This document shows positions 1-10,019 of a stretch of DNA of 64,000 bases, piece by piece. Each line of letters begins with the position of its first letter. The stretch's first letter is position 1. The notes beneath the pieces were generated by a model, which worked only from the letters and a program-made list of their open reading frames with translations, did no database searches and had not been told where the DNA came from. The stretch lies in NCBI GenBank assembly GCA_036346225.1, contig JARFIW010001458.1:3658001-3722000 (forward strand). The letters are read 5' to 3'. The position numbers were made by a program, and so were the translations under genes. Source of the DNA: Platerodrilus igneus (lineage: Eukaryota; Arthropoda; Insecta; Coleoptera; Lycidae).

Positions 1-118
1 AAAGTTAGCAGGTACATCTCTGTTTGTATATAATACCAGTAACAATAGAATTCCTATTAATTATCTAAAGTTTATACTAATTCTACATCAGAATTAATAA
101 AAATAAATGAATTCTCAC

Positions 119-278
119 CTCCATTGTCCTTTCGCAGGGGTAAATCAAGCAGTAAAAGCTCTAGTTCTGGACAGCGGCTGCTAACTTTATTTAGACCACA
201 CTCTTCTGACGCTGGCTTCAAAGTATGAGTAAATCGAACCAACTTCACGCTGCAGACCTCTGTTGCGCAAAAGGGATG
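119..278 (-). CDS. Candidate internal exon of an unidentified host gene
   Basis: On the minus strand this 160-bp segment is preceded by an acceptor-like TTGATTTTCAG and followed by a donor-like GAG|GTGAGAAT. One frame is open throughout: 53 codons plus one base, entering at phase 0 and leaving at phase 1. The peptide starts HPFCATEVCSVKL, contains four cysteines and ends in a leucine-rich stretch (ELELLLLDLP). Base composition is clearly more GC-rich than the surrounding DNA. I do not recognise the protein; cysteine-rich extracellular domains are possible but unproven. It could be a chance open frame, but two splice signals, an open frame and a composition shift together are suggestive. Confidence 0.35.
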
Positions 279-477
279 CTGAAAATCAATAGTGATACTG
301 AATTAGAGAGAGGGAAGCGGAGATGTTGCTATAGAAAAACAAACAAAACATGAACGGGGCAAAAGAATGAGATGCTAAAACCCCAAAACAATAAGTGCTT
401 TGTAGAAAGAAGCATTGCAATAAATACAAATTTATATGAACGCCTGCATTTAGATATGTTGCAATATAATCAATTAC

Positions 478-561
478 CTGACCATTGAGTTTAGAAAGCG
501 TTGAATTTGTATTGTTTGCAAGCAGAATAATATCTTTACCATACCCCACTTCCATCCATCT
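478..561 (-). CDS. Possible upstream exon of the same host gene
   Basis: This 84-bp minus-strand stretch ends at CAG|GTAATTG, a good donor, and begins after GATAG, a weak acceptor. It reads 28 codons in phase 0, matching the phase-0 start of the candidate exon at 119-278, so the two could be spliced in frame. The peptide ends STLSKLNGQ. The acceptor lacks a pyrimidine tract and the frame upstream has stops, so the exon boundary is uncertain. The next 150 bases (to about 710) are also relatively GC-rich and may hold more exon sequence, but no frame is continuous. Confidence 0.18.
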
Positions 562-710
562 CTATCAGTAGCAACTCCCCGTTGTTATTGATTTCTGGGA
601 AATTGGTTTAGCTCTTCGAGTATACATCTGGCAACAGCCCTGAAACAGCTCCATTACACGGGGGCGATGCACGGTTTTCCTGCAAATGTTACTTTTTTTT
701 CCTCCCTCCA

Positions 711-2126
711 TATCTAACGGATTTAATTACAGCTTGTTGGGGTTTTCAGAGCATGTAGCTTTGGTTGCTATTTAATATTTATGGATTTCAATATCTAAAT
801 AAAATGGAATCTAAAAGTAAAAAATTTTTTATGTATCCACAAAGCTTGCTACATGAAGGTATGAAATCAGACTCCGCTATAGGTTTCTACATCTAAACAT
901 TGACCGACTTGCAAATATTAATTTAATTCGTTGCCTTATATCATGTTTATTTCCAGAGATTTGTTAAAAAAACGTTTGTGCTTGTTTTATGTTATAGTCA
1001 TTAGTCTTATCTTTCAAACTCTATAAGATTATGTTAAAGCAGTGGTTTCCAAAATTTTCCTGCCAGCGCCTTCCTTTTAGTTAAAAAAAATAAAGGTACG
1101 TTTTTCCCGGTAGTTGCAAAACATAATCAGTAATATTCCGATAATTAGTACAAAAAAGCTTTAAGAGTGTATTATAATAAAAAAAATATATATGAGGAGT
1201 ATAAAAAATGAATCTAAAAAATCTCTTATCTATCCCTTGTATCAGTAGATCAAAGGCATATTACCTACTACAAAAAGAAGCCTAGGCAATAGAAAGAAAT
1301 AGTTTTAGAACAAGCGTAACCAAGGTATAGTTTGAACACGACCCCAGAAGTAGTTAAATGACTACCCTAAATAAACACTTCAATTAGCGAAACTGTAAGG
1401 TTTTATGACCTATTTATTAGGTAAGATACCCTGGGATAACAAATGTTTTACATTCATTTTATGAATTACACTAATTATTGACCTATTATATCAAAAACTG
1501 ACAACTATTTAGATAAAAATTAGCGCGATTCCAACAAAGTTACATTATCTTCTATGAATAAGAACTAGAAAATTATAAGTATTCAAAAAGTTAAGGACGT
1601 AGGAACCTTGTGATTATATACACCGGAAAATAATTAGAAGCGGAAACGCCTGTCGATTATGCTTTTGCCGGTCAACTACGAATTGTAATTAAATTAAATA
1701 ACGTTCACGTTTTCCTCATGTTAAAAATACTTGTCAAGACAACGTGTTTTAAAATTATCAACGTTCCAAATAATTATTATTTAATTCGGACTAGAAGTAA
1801 ATAATGTAGTCAGTTAGTAAGGCATTTCTTGTACGATACATTTAATAAAAAATAAGGTATGGAAAAGCATGGCATGGTATTTAAACGCACTTTATTGATA
1901 AATGACGTCTAAGAGGAAAGCATTACCTGTACATAAAAGATTAATAAACAATTTGGACAAGGAAGAATTTACGAGCTCAAGGATAATTTAGTGGTGAACA
2001 CAAGTATAATATTGATTATTTCTTTTGAATGACATTTGTTTATTATTAATTTTAAGTAGGTTAAATTGTATTAGAGTTTGGCATATAGATGTTTTCTTGT
2101 AGGGGGATAATTTTATATTTTCTTTG
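711..2126. other. Unassigned AT-rich DNA
   Basis: No open frame of substance, no recognisable repeat shared with the rest of the window and no RNA gene are visible. It may be intronic or intergenic host DNA. The right edge at about 2126 is sharp, because sequence matching the Gypsy-A LTR begins at 2127. Confidence 0.4.
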
Positions 2127-3002
2127 TGGAGGTCAAATTTGATAAGCAGACGGTCTTCATTCGAACTGAGCACAGTCCTCATCACTTGTAGTCAAGAATT
2201 TACGCAACGAGTAAATACTAAAATTAAATAATTAAATATTTGTGAAAAGTGGCGTTAGAAAATTTTAAAGTAACTAATAGTGAGAAATAAATGAGACAAG
2301 TTTCGCCGTTTGCTGGAAAACGGCTCTAAAGAAATCTAAGTGACACTATAAATATCTAAGTAAGACTAAGAAAATACAGGGTGGATCTAATTGAAATTAC
2401 GGAACACTAAGTGAGACTACGAAGATCTAAGTAAATCTTAGAAAGACTGGGCAAATACTAAGTAAACCAAGAAAATACTAGATTATTGATTAAAGGGGGT
2501 AAAATTTGAAAACTAAATAAATTGACAATACTGGGAAGAAATCCGAATAGAAATGTTGGCTTAAATCTTTGCAAAGGAGCACAGAACAGAGGATTTTTAA
2601 GCATTGAATGAAGCAACTCAACTAAAAGTAATTCTGGGGTACTAATCCGCAGCACGCAGTAACGGATCCAGGGAGAACAAAGAAAAACGCACAAGAGAAA
2701 ACTACAGGTCAGAACTATCTAGCATAAGGCTCAATTTTTCTTTATTTTGAACATTGACTATATTTATTATACCTGAATATTTTATGTAAAGAGTCAACAA
2801 AAATTTTTTTCTTACACGTGAAAATTTATGTAAAATAGCGAAAGGTCTTGAACGTTCACAGATATTCTAGTAACGTACAGTGTCATTTTTGCTGGCGTTA
2901 AAATAAGGAAAAGGAGCTATAATTTTGAAGATAAAACTATTTTTTGATTTAGGGGTTTACTTTGTCATACAGTAACACATATTAAGCTGTGAAGTGTATA
3001 TG
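2127..3002 (+). repeat. Truncated extra copy of Gypsy-A LTR (3' portion)
   Basis: This segment matches 3432-4302 and about 20000-20855 closely. The shared landmarks are TTTGATAAGCAG followed by a cattcgaact motif, AAGTGGCGTTAG, and GGGGGTAAAATTTG(G). The offset from the first landmark to its copy is 1305 bp. It stops abruptly at 3002, just after GTATATGA, where the intact LTR would continue with TTTTTCTTC. It is therefore a partial LTR directly upstream of the 5' LTR, from a tandem duplication or an older truncated insertion. Confidence 0.8.
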
Positions 3003-4521
3003 ACTAAACATGCGATAATGAAAGGAGATAGTATAGTGCTTTGATAATAAACGCATCTTTCGAAATAAATACGTTTTGAAAAAGCAGTATGTAAACAGAA
3101 ATATGTTAAGTTACGTCATTTCATCTACGTGATTTTCTACATGGAGTTAATACAAAACCCAAAGTATTATCAGACAAATAAAAGCCATAAGTTAAATTAC
3201 GTGCCAAGGCAAATTAGATGTTCCTGTAATAACATCAAAACAGACGGTCAAGAATAAATACAGAATAGAAATCCACTGGTATCCTACGTGACCAAGAACA
3301 TCGTTCCGGCGAACTATTATCAGACGTATACCCGTAAAAGCCTAAAGTATTCAAAACATCCTAGGGCTGGTCGTAAACTTTGAACAAACAACTCCGATAA
3401 CCAATGAATTTTAGATGGGGCGTTGCTTATATAACACGCGAATTTGATAAGCAGGTGGTCTTCATTCGAACTAAGCACAGTCCACATTACTTGTAGTCAA
3501 TAATTTACGCAACGAGAGAATATTCAAATTAAATACTTAAATATTTGTGAAAAGTGGCGTTAGAAAATTTTAAAGTAAATAATAGTAAGAAATAAATGAG
3601 ACAAGTGTTGTCGTTTCATGGAAAACGGTTCTAAAGATATCTAAATAAGACTAAGATAATACAGGGTAAATATAAGTGAGATTAGGAAAATCTAAGTGAG
3701 ACTACGAAAATCTAAATAAATCTAAAAAAGACTGGGCAAATACTAAGTAAACTAAGAAAATATTAGATTATTGATTAAAGGGGGTAAAATTTGGAAACTA
3801 AATAAATTGACAATACTGGGAAGAAATCCGAATAAAAATATTAGATTAAATCCATGCAAAAACGCACAAAACAAAAGATTTTTAAGCATTGAATGTAGCA
3901 ACTCAACTGAAAGTAATTCTAGGGTACCGATCCACAGCACACAGTAACAGATCCAGGGAGAACAAAGAAAGACGCACAAAAGAAAATTACAGGTCAGAAC
4001 TATCTAGCATAAGGCATCAATTTTTCTTTGTTTTGAACATTGACTATATTTATTATACCTGAATATTCTATGTAAAGACTCAACAATATTTTTTTTTATA
4101 CGTGAAAATTTATGTAAAAAGGGGAAAGGTCTTGAACGTTCAAAGAATTTTTTAGTAGAGTACAATGTTGTTTTTGCTGGCGTTAAAATAAGGAAAGGGA
4201 GCTATAATTTTGGCGTTAAAACTATTTTTTGATTTAGGGGTTTACTTTGTCATACAGTAAAACATATTAAGCTTTGAAGTGTATTTGATTTTTCTTCTTT
4301 CTCATTACACAAATATTAGTCGATTTCGTTTTTCTCATTCAAAGCAAGAAAGGCATTAAATAAAAGGGGGTAAATTACTGGACTATCGTTACGTTGTACA
4401 CTCTGTGTGAATTAGACTCAGCTGGTCGAGGCATATTTAAATTTTAAGATATTAAAACACACAGAGCTGTGGTGATCAGCAGGAGACTGAACGTATAATT
4501 ACATCGGCGGCAGCGTTATCA
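3003..4521 (+). repeat. Gypsy-A 5' LTR (5'-truncated)
   Basis: The sequence matches the 3' LTR from 19636 to its end at 21091 and terminates in the same GCAGCGTTATCA. The first roughly 340 bp of the LTR, present at 7821-8005 plus 19478-19635, are missing, and the truncated copy 2127-3002 is joined instead. Relative to the 3' LTR it keeps an extra segment of roughly 65 bp near 3165-3230, lost from the 3' copy between similar short words (GTATTA and GTAATA). A purine-rich stretch and the interior follow. Confidence 0.8.
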
Positions 4522-4536
4522 TATCCGGAAAGAAAT

Positions 4537-4746
4537 TAATTTAACGCATCAACGTAGGGCTAAAACATCAAAGCTAAATCAATTTGGCGACCTGACCTTA
4601 GGGCTAGAACATAGCAATTAAATTTGACACTGTCGACGAGGGACTAGAAAATCGTGATCAAATAAAATTGTCGCATCAGTCTAGGGTTCGAATTAAAAAG
4701 TGGCAATTTGAAAAAGATTTTACGCGAAAATCATAAGGACTAGAAA
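4537..4746 (+). repeat. Tandem array of PBS-like units after the Gypsy-A 5' LTR
   Basis: Four to five diverged units of about 40-50 bp follow the LTR. Their cores start near 4540 (TTTAACGCATCAACGTAGGG), 4583 (TTTGGCGACCTGACCTTAGG), 4623 (TTTGACACTGTCGACGAGGG), 4667 (ATTGTCGCATCAGTCTAGGG) and possibly 4718. Each has a TTTggCGac-like head and a (T)AGGG(C)CT-like tail followed by an A-rich spacer. The second is the best match to a TGGCG-type tRNA primer-binding site. Gypsy-B has an analogous array. I infer duplication of the primer-binding region. Confidence 0.6.
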
Positions 4747-4856
4747 AACTCGAAATTTGTATATTAATTAAAATTAGGAATTACAGGCAAACAACAGATA
4801 AATTTATAAATTCAATTTAGTATTTAAAGGTTTTGTGTAAATATAAATTTAGATAA

Positions 4857-6241
4857 AATAGACAAAAGATTACAGGAGGCTAGAGAGGCGTTGAGAAATG
4901 AAGGGGTGGAGATAGGATCCCAAAAAAGTATAATCCTCCATGATACGCAAACCGAAGTTACAGCGAGGAACAGCAGACCTTACAGGAAGCAAAAATAATG
5001 TCGATCTTATTAGCACTAAATAACAAGATGGATAAAAATGAAGAGGTCATGAAAAACATGAATACGCAAATTGATGAGAATGGGGAAAAAACTAGGCATG
5101 GAAATAAAAATTTTAAGCGATGGTTTAAGGGAGACTAATAGAACAATCGCAGAGATAAAAACACAGATGCAAGATAAAATTGTGAGGCTTACAGAGGGCA
5201 TTGACTGTGTGAGGGAGGACGTTATAATGGCAAAATTAAGACAAGAAACATGCGAAAGAGAGACAATCAGGAGATTCCTAGATTTACATAAAAAAAAAGT
5301 TAAGAAGAATTGTGAGATAGGATTCAGGACTACATACAGAGAACTAGGAAATTTAAAACTGATTAGAAAATTTCAATGTTAGGGAACCCATAAGGTTAAT
5401 TCAACGCAATATTTCGATAAAACAGTGTTCAAAATTTTACGGGCACGGCAAGCTCAATCCTAAAATATTTCTGATAAATATTAAAATGTTAGTACAGGGC
5501 TCAACAAACGAGCAATACAAATTAAATTTGATAAAATCAATGTTAAAAGATGGAGCAGAAATGTGATATAGTTTAATAGAGAACGAGGTAGAAACGTTTC
5601 AACAATTCGAACAAAAATTTTTAAGGCACTTTTGGGAAGATAACCAACAGGATAAAGTTAGAGATGACCTGATTATAGGCAGATATAATCAAGATACAGA
5701 AATGACCCGGGAATTATATGCAATAAGAAAATTTAGCATAGCAAAACAATTAGATCCTCCTTTAGAGGAAAAACAAATAATAAAATATTTGGCAGGACAT
5801 TTCGAGTTGGAAGTGAAACAGTACATCGCACTACAAAACATCGTAGACCGAGATGTATTTCTAGAATATTTACAGAAATATGATGCATTGGGATCAAACC
5901 GCATGATAGAAGGTAGAACCAGGAGTCAAACCATAAATTTTACGAGGACGCGAAGAAGTATAGAGATGGAAAGAACTAATTATCGACGAAATAGCTATAA
6001 TTATGGGGGAAATTTCAATAGAGGTAATTATAATAATAACTACAATAATTTTAAGCGTTATGGGGATTCAGGTCACATGCCAAAGCGAGAAATGGAGCGG
6101 ACGATCCATGAGGGGAACAATATCCAGAAAACACATAGATCAAAACATGAGGAACAACGAACGGAACCAAGGAAGGTTAACCGCACATACGCTGAGATCA
6201 CGAATCAGGCAGAACCTTCCACACAAAACCAAAAGTTTTAG
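4857..6241 (+). pseudogene. gag: Gypsy-A gag (broken)
   Basis: This is the retrotransposon capsid precursor. The N-terminal part aligns with Gypsy-B gag (DKR...SEALRNEGVE-type start), but the start codon reads ATA. A coiled-coil-like segment is readable at 5071-5382, followed by a frameshift. The capsid-like part resumes around 5500 with an in-frame TGA where tryptophan is expected. From 5702 the frame is open (MTRELYAIRKFSIAKQLDPP) to a stop at 6241. The C-terminal tail is rich in Asn, Tyr, Gly and Arg (FNRGNYNNNYNNF) and has no CCHC zinc knuckle. Homology to the 24703-25632 protein is strong over the middle. Confidence 0.8.
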
Positions 6242-6279
6242 ATACAGACAAACCAAGCAAGTCCTTAGGGATAAACAGA

Positions 6280-6959
6280 TTGGAACATCAAAGGAAATTT
6301 ATCAAACGTGAGATGGAAAATGAATTAGACATGAACTTATTACCTATAGTTAATTTAAAGAAGGAAAATAATATAGTTAGAGTACTTATTGATCGCGGAG
6401 TGGAAGCATCGCTTGTTGCGGAAGATTTTGTTAAACTGGGAAAGTTAATAGAGAAGGCGATATCTATAACAAGGTGTAATTTGGTGGCACCAAACATTAA
6501 GAAGTTTGCAAGCACAAGAAACATGGTAATTCTGATATGTGAAATAGGAAATTTAAAATTGGAGAATGAATTCGTGGTTATACATGGACAAAAATGGACA
6601 TTATATTTGGAAAGGACTTTATAGACAAGCTGGGGTTGAGAATAAATGCGGAAAGTAAGGAAATAGAATGCAAAGGGGAATATGTTAAATGGTCCGAACA
6701 GGGGTATGTAGAAGTCGAGGGTGACTGCTTAAATATAAACCAATTTGAAGGTGAAATAGATAATGGGGGGAATAGAAATGAAGAAATTAAGTGTCCAGAG
6801 GATATAAAAGGCAGGGTTTATTTATTATTACAAAAACATTTGGAATTGATAGGGTCGGAATCAAGAATTGGCATAGGTTATGAGCACAAGTTAGAGGTAG
6901 TAAACACAGAACCGTTTAACACAAAATTATATTGCATTCCAGCAGCATACAAGGGTTAG
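6280..6959 (+). pseudogene. pro: Gypsy-A protease and linker (broken)
   Basis: This is a retropepsin-like aspartic protease, which would cleave Gag-Pol inside the particle. The frame at 6280-6624 holds the active-site region, but the catalytic motif reads VLIDRGVEASLV: the DTG triad has become DRG, and Gypsy-B shows the normal DTGAEASLV. A frameshift near 6600 moves the C-terminal half (FGKDFIDKLGLRINAE) to 6594-6959. The later part (LNINQFEGE) is the linker to RT and is conserved in Gypsy-B. The substitution plus the frameshift means no active enzyme. Confidence 0.8.
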
Positions 6960-7561
6960 AGTGAAAGAAAAAATAGAGCAAATGCTACATGAAGGTATCA
7001 TCGAAAACTCGAGTACGCACTTTTTGAATCCATTGGTCGTTGTTAAGATAAGTGATGATAGCATCAGGTTATTTCTAAATGCAAGAAACATAAACAAGCG
7101 AATCAAACCGCAATACATTTGTCCACCAACTATGGATAGCATATTGGCGAGAATAGGTAGTAAGAATATCTTAACAAAGATATGTTTAAGGAATTCATTT
7201 TGGCTAATTCCACTACCGCGAGAATTAGGAAATATACGGGTATTTCTGTAGAAGGCCATATATACTAATTTAGAGTGTTTTCTTTTGGTTTGTCTTCGAG
7301 TACGAGGAATTTTGCATCTACTACGTGGAGGATGTTTTAATATTCGGAGAAAGCGTTAAACAACACTTAATACATCTAGAAAGGATTTTATTAGAATTAA
7401 ATATAGCTGGGTTAAGACTGAATTTAAAGAAGTGTGAATTCTTTCAAGAAAAAGCTAAATTTTTGGGATATCAAATCAGTATTAAAGGGATATTTATAGA
7501 ACAGGGAACACATACAAGCTTAGGGACGTTCCAAAAACAATCAGGGGGAAGTTTCATATAA
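6930..7561 (+). pseudogene. pol: Gypsy-A reverse transcriptase (partial, broken)
   Basis: This is the RT fingers and palm of Ty3/Gypsy type. At 6961-7251 one reads EGIIENSSTHFLNPLVVV, RLFLNARNINKRI and LRNSFWLIPLPRE, equivalent to the LDLKNSFWLIPL block of Gypsy-C. A frameshift and a deletion follow. At 7325-7561 the segment after the active site is visible (YVEDVLIFGESVKQH, where YVDD has become YVED, then LNLKKCEFFQEKAKFLGYQI). Nothing resembling RNase H or integrase follows, so about two thirds of pol has been lost. Confidence 0.8.
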
Positions 7562-7820
7562 ATTTAATCTATACATTCAAAGGGGTTTAAATGGGTGTTT
7601 AGATTGTAAGATAAACTTAGACATGGGTAGAAATAGGGTAGTACAATATGACATAGGTATAAGATTAGTTAGGTGTAAATAGGTAATTAAAAACGGAAAA
7701 TTAGTTTTGTTACAGTCAAACAAAAATATAAAAATTTTAGACCAATGGGGATTTCGACTTCACATTGGCCGCCAAAAATGGCATCGCTAAAAAATTTTAT
7801 ATTTCAATTTGGGAGAATAA
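7562..7820 (+). other. Gypsy-A 3' untranslated tail with polypurine tract
   Basis: This is A/G-rich non-coding DNA with scattered AAATAGG words, like the longer tail of Gypsy-B on its coding strand. At 7758-7779 CTTCACATTGGCCGCCAAAAA resembles a tRNA 3' end, and the same motif occupies the same place in Gypsy-B. The tail ends ATTTGGGAGAATAA directly before the LTR start TGCTATG, a plausible polypurine tract. Confidence 0.6.
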
Positions 7821-8005
7821 TGCTATGATAAGAGGGTTATTTAGAGGTACATTGAGTCATAATGGTCACACAATACATATAAATAGTACTAGACGTTAGA
7901 AAACTACATTTGTTTATCATGAAAAATACGTAATTTGCATATTATGTAAAGAGAAAACATTTAACACCCTGTATTAGAATCGCAATTGACTTTAATTAAT
8001 GCCGG
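7821..8005 (+). repeat. Gypsy-A 3' LTR, left piece
   Basis: It starts TGCTATGATAAGAGGG after a polypurine tract. It matches, in reverse complement, the LTRs near 54240-54419 and 56220-56489 (shared AACACCCTGTAT and TTTGCATATTATG). It is cut at 8005 by the BEL/Pao insertion. The last five bases, GCCGG, are one copy of the BEL target-site duplication. Confidence 0.85.
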
Positions 8006-8423
8006 TGTTATCGAATACCCGTTCTCCGTAACGGGATACAAATAGAACCACCTTGAGTGCAAAAAACCGTAAACAAGGGGTTCAAAAGCAGAGCGTGGAC
8101 TGTAATTATTAAGGGGTGAGGGTGAGAACTGTTTATAGGAGTAGAATCATACAAAGGCATAAAAACACTTACCGAAAGTTCCTTGGGCACTTGAGAGGCA
8201 CTAAACACTGTAACTACCGCTTTTGGCCAAGGGTTGAAGGAAAGGAGAGAGACAGAAAAGGAAGAGGCCAATGCCGGATTAGAAGAAAAGAGCAGACTTA
8301 TTTTGACTAGTTGTGGCTATCACGAGACTTGACGACCGACTCCTATTAACTAGCGCGAACCATTTGGACCCGCTCGCGCGGAGAGAGGGAATGCCCCGAA
8401 CGGGGACAGATATGGCGCGTACA
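8006..8423 (-). repeat. BEL/Pao 3' LTR
   Basis: It is 418 bp and matches 19055-19472 over its full length with about a dozen differences. It begins TG and ends CA. The GC-rich end (GCTCGCGCGGAGAGAGGG, palindromic CCGAACGGGG) is unlike the surrounding AT-rich DNA. The bases just inside on the coding strand (AGGTGGGCGGTA, 8424-8435) form a plausible polypurine tract. Confidence 0.93.
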
Positions 8424-8614
8424 TACCGCCCACCTATAATTAAGAAAAATTTTTACAAAAAAACGAAATATAATTAGAGCTAGGCATTTCCTCCTAGCCG
8501 CAGAGTACGGTTAACCCGCCGATACTCGGGTGGGGGAGAAGAAAACAAAGAGTAAAAAAACAACTAAACGAGTGACTAAAATCCTAAAAAAAATTTAAAA
8601 TATCCTAACGAAAA

Positions 8615-9421
8615 TTTATGCATTGCTTTTCTAAAGGAAAGGGAAGAATTTTATTCACGGGACGAACGAAGGTACCACGAGACGTTTTTACTGAAACAAC
8701 ACGAGTAACTCCGTCGCGACCGGGAAATAGCTTTTCGATACGACCTAGCGGCCATGACAAAGGCAAGGTATTTTTTCCTAGGAGAAAACTATATGACCCA
8801 CCTTCAAGTCGTTATCCAAGGAACGGTTCCACTTTGTCCGCTGCGTGAGTGTAAGTAGATATTCGTTCGACCACCGGCGCCAGAAAGATTGAGTGATTTG
8901 ACATAAGCGTTGCCAACGTGAATGTAATTTGATACTCTCGGGAAGAGTGATTTCTGGCAAACTCAGAATTGGACCCCCAATCAGAAAATAACTAGGGGTT
9001 AGGTAATCAGGGCTATCAGTAGCGTTCAAGGAGTAGAAAGCTAGAGGTCGGCTATTCAACACGGCTTCGATACGAGCAAATATAGTTGTGAGCTCCTCAA
9101 ATGTGAGGGCCTGATGACCGATAGTTCGTAGTAATAAGGCTTTTGCGGATTTTACGCAAGCTTCCCAAATGCCACCAAAATTAGGTACATATGGGGGGTT
9201 AAATTGCCACTTAACTTGAAGAACAGCCATTGCAGAAAATATTTCCTCATGATTTTGACGCAAAAATTCACTGGCTTCCTTCAGCATGCGAGCGGAGCCA
9301 ATAAAATTTTTGCCACAGTCTGAATAAATGGAATCAGGAGCGCCGCGACGAGAAACAAAACGATTAAAGGATTCCATAAAGGCGTTTGTAGAAAGTTCAG
9401 AAACCAGCTCTAAATGCACAG
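8615..9421 (-). pseudogene. pol: BEL/Pao integrase, C-terminal part
   Basis: This is the integrase that inserts the element cDNA. The open part 8778-9419 carries the catalytic-core residues of the DDE fold: the Asp in IYSDCGKNF and the Glu in FGGIWEACVKSAK. It continues to a DUF5641-like tail (LTPSYFLIGGPI, WQRLCQITQSFWRRW). A single-base frameshift and stop near 8778 move the last part to another frame, where WPLGRIEKLFPGRDG is still readable to about 8615. The first catalytic Asp lies in the separate piece beyond the nested Gypsy-D element. Confidence 0.88.
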
Positions 9422-9425
9422 CTCT
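9422..9425. other. Target-site duplication of Gypsy-D (CTCT), left copy
   Basis: CTCT lies immediately outside the LTR start TGCACTATGC. The second copy is at 14426-14429. The two BEL integrase halves join at this point with only the 4-bp duplication between them. Confidence 0.85.
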
Positions 9426-9949
9426 TGCACTATGCTCCTACAGAAAGCCCAGACCTTCCAGGAGGCGTGGACACGAGTGGATGCCCTTGATGTCTGCCCG
9501 GACTAGCGGCACCCCTCGCATGCTGTATTGTCGTGATCCTTTTCGTTTTAGCTGTTACAACCTGTGAATATTTAATAATAACTCGTAGATGGATTTACGT
9601 AGTTTAATGACTTGTAACCAATATTATTACATAGAAAACAAACACAGCTAAATAGCAATTCGCAGCATATACCGTAATTACACTGCGGTTAAAGAAACAA
9701 CAAAGAACAGTTACTACGCTATAACTTATCTGTAAAATACAATCCAACTGCTCATCAAACATTAGCATCCTTTGACACACTTTTACGGGTCACTTTATAA
9801 TTTTCAACGCAAAGTTCACAAATTAACTATAAGTTCTAAGCAACCGACACGCACCCCTTGCGCGCTTCAACTCGACTCCCTGCTACCTATCGGAATAACT
9901 TAACCCTCACGGCTGCTTCTCCCTCTTATTATAGGGGCGGCCTAGTACA
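9426..9949 (-). repeat. Gypsy-D 3' LTR
   Basis: This is a 524-bp direct repeat of 13902-14425 with TG...CA termini. It is relatively GC-rich at its start (CCAGGAGGCGTGGACACG). It is followed on the plus strand by TCACCCCCCT, the complement of the polypurine tract. Confidence 0.93.
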
Positions 9950-10019
9950 TCACCCCCCTATAAGTTAAACTTAATTGCTAAACATATTTTTGTAATTAAA
10001 TTGAACTTATGCTTAATAA

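Noticed and set aside
2458..2694. Cysteine-rich short frames repeated at 2458, 3752 and 20320 (minus)
   Set aside because: They are antisense frames within repeated LTR copies; the similarity is LTR homology, and one copy has changed residues throughout.
8008..8271. 87-codon frame repeated at 19057
   Set aside because: It lies in the BEL LTR; duplication is explained by the LTR pair.
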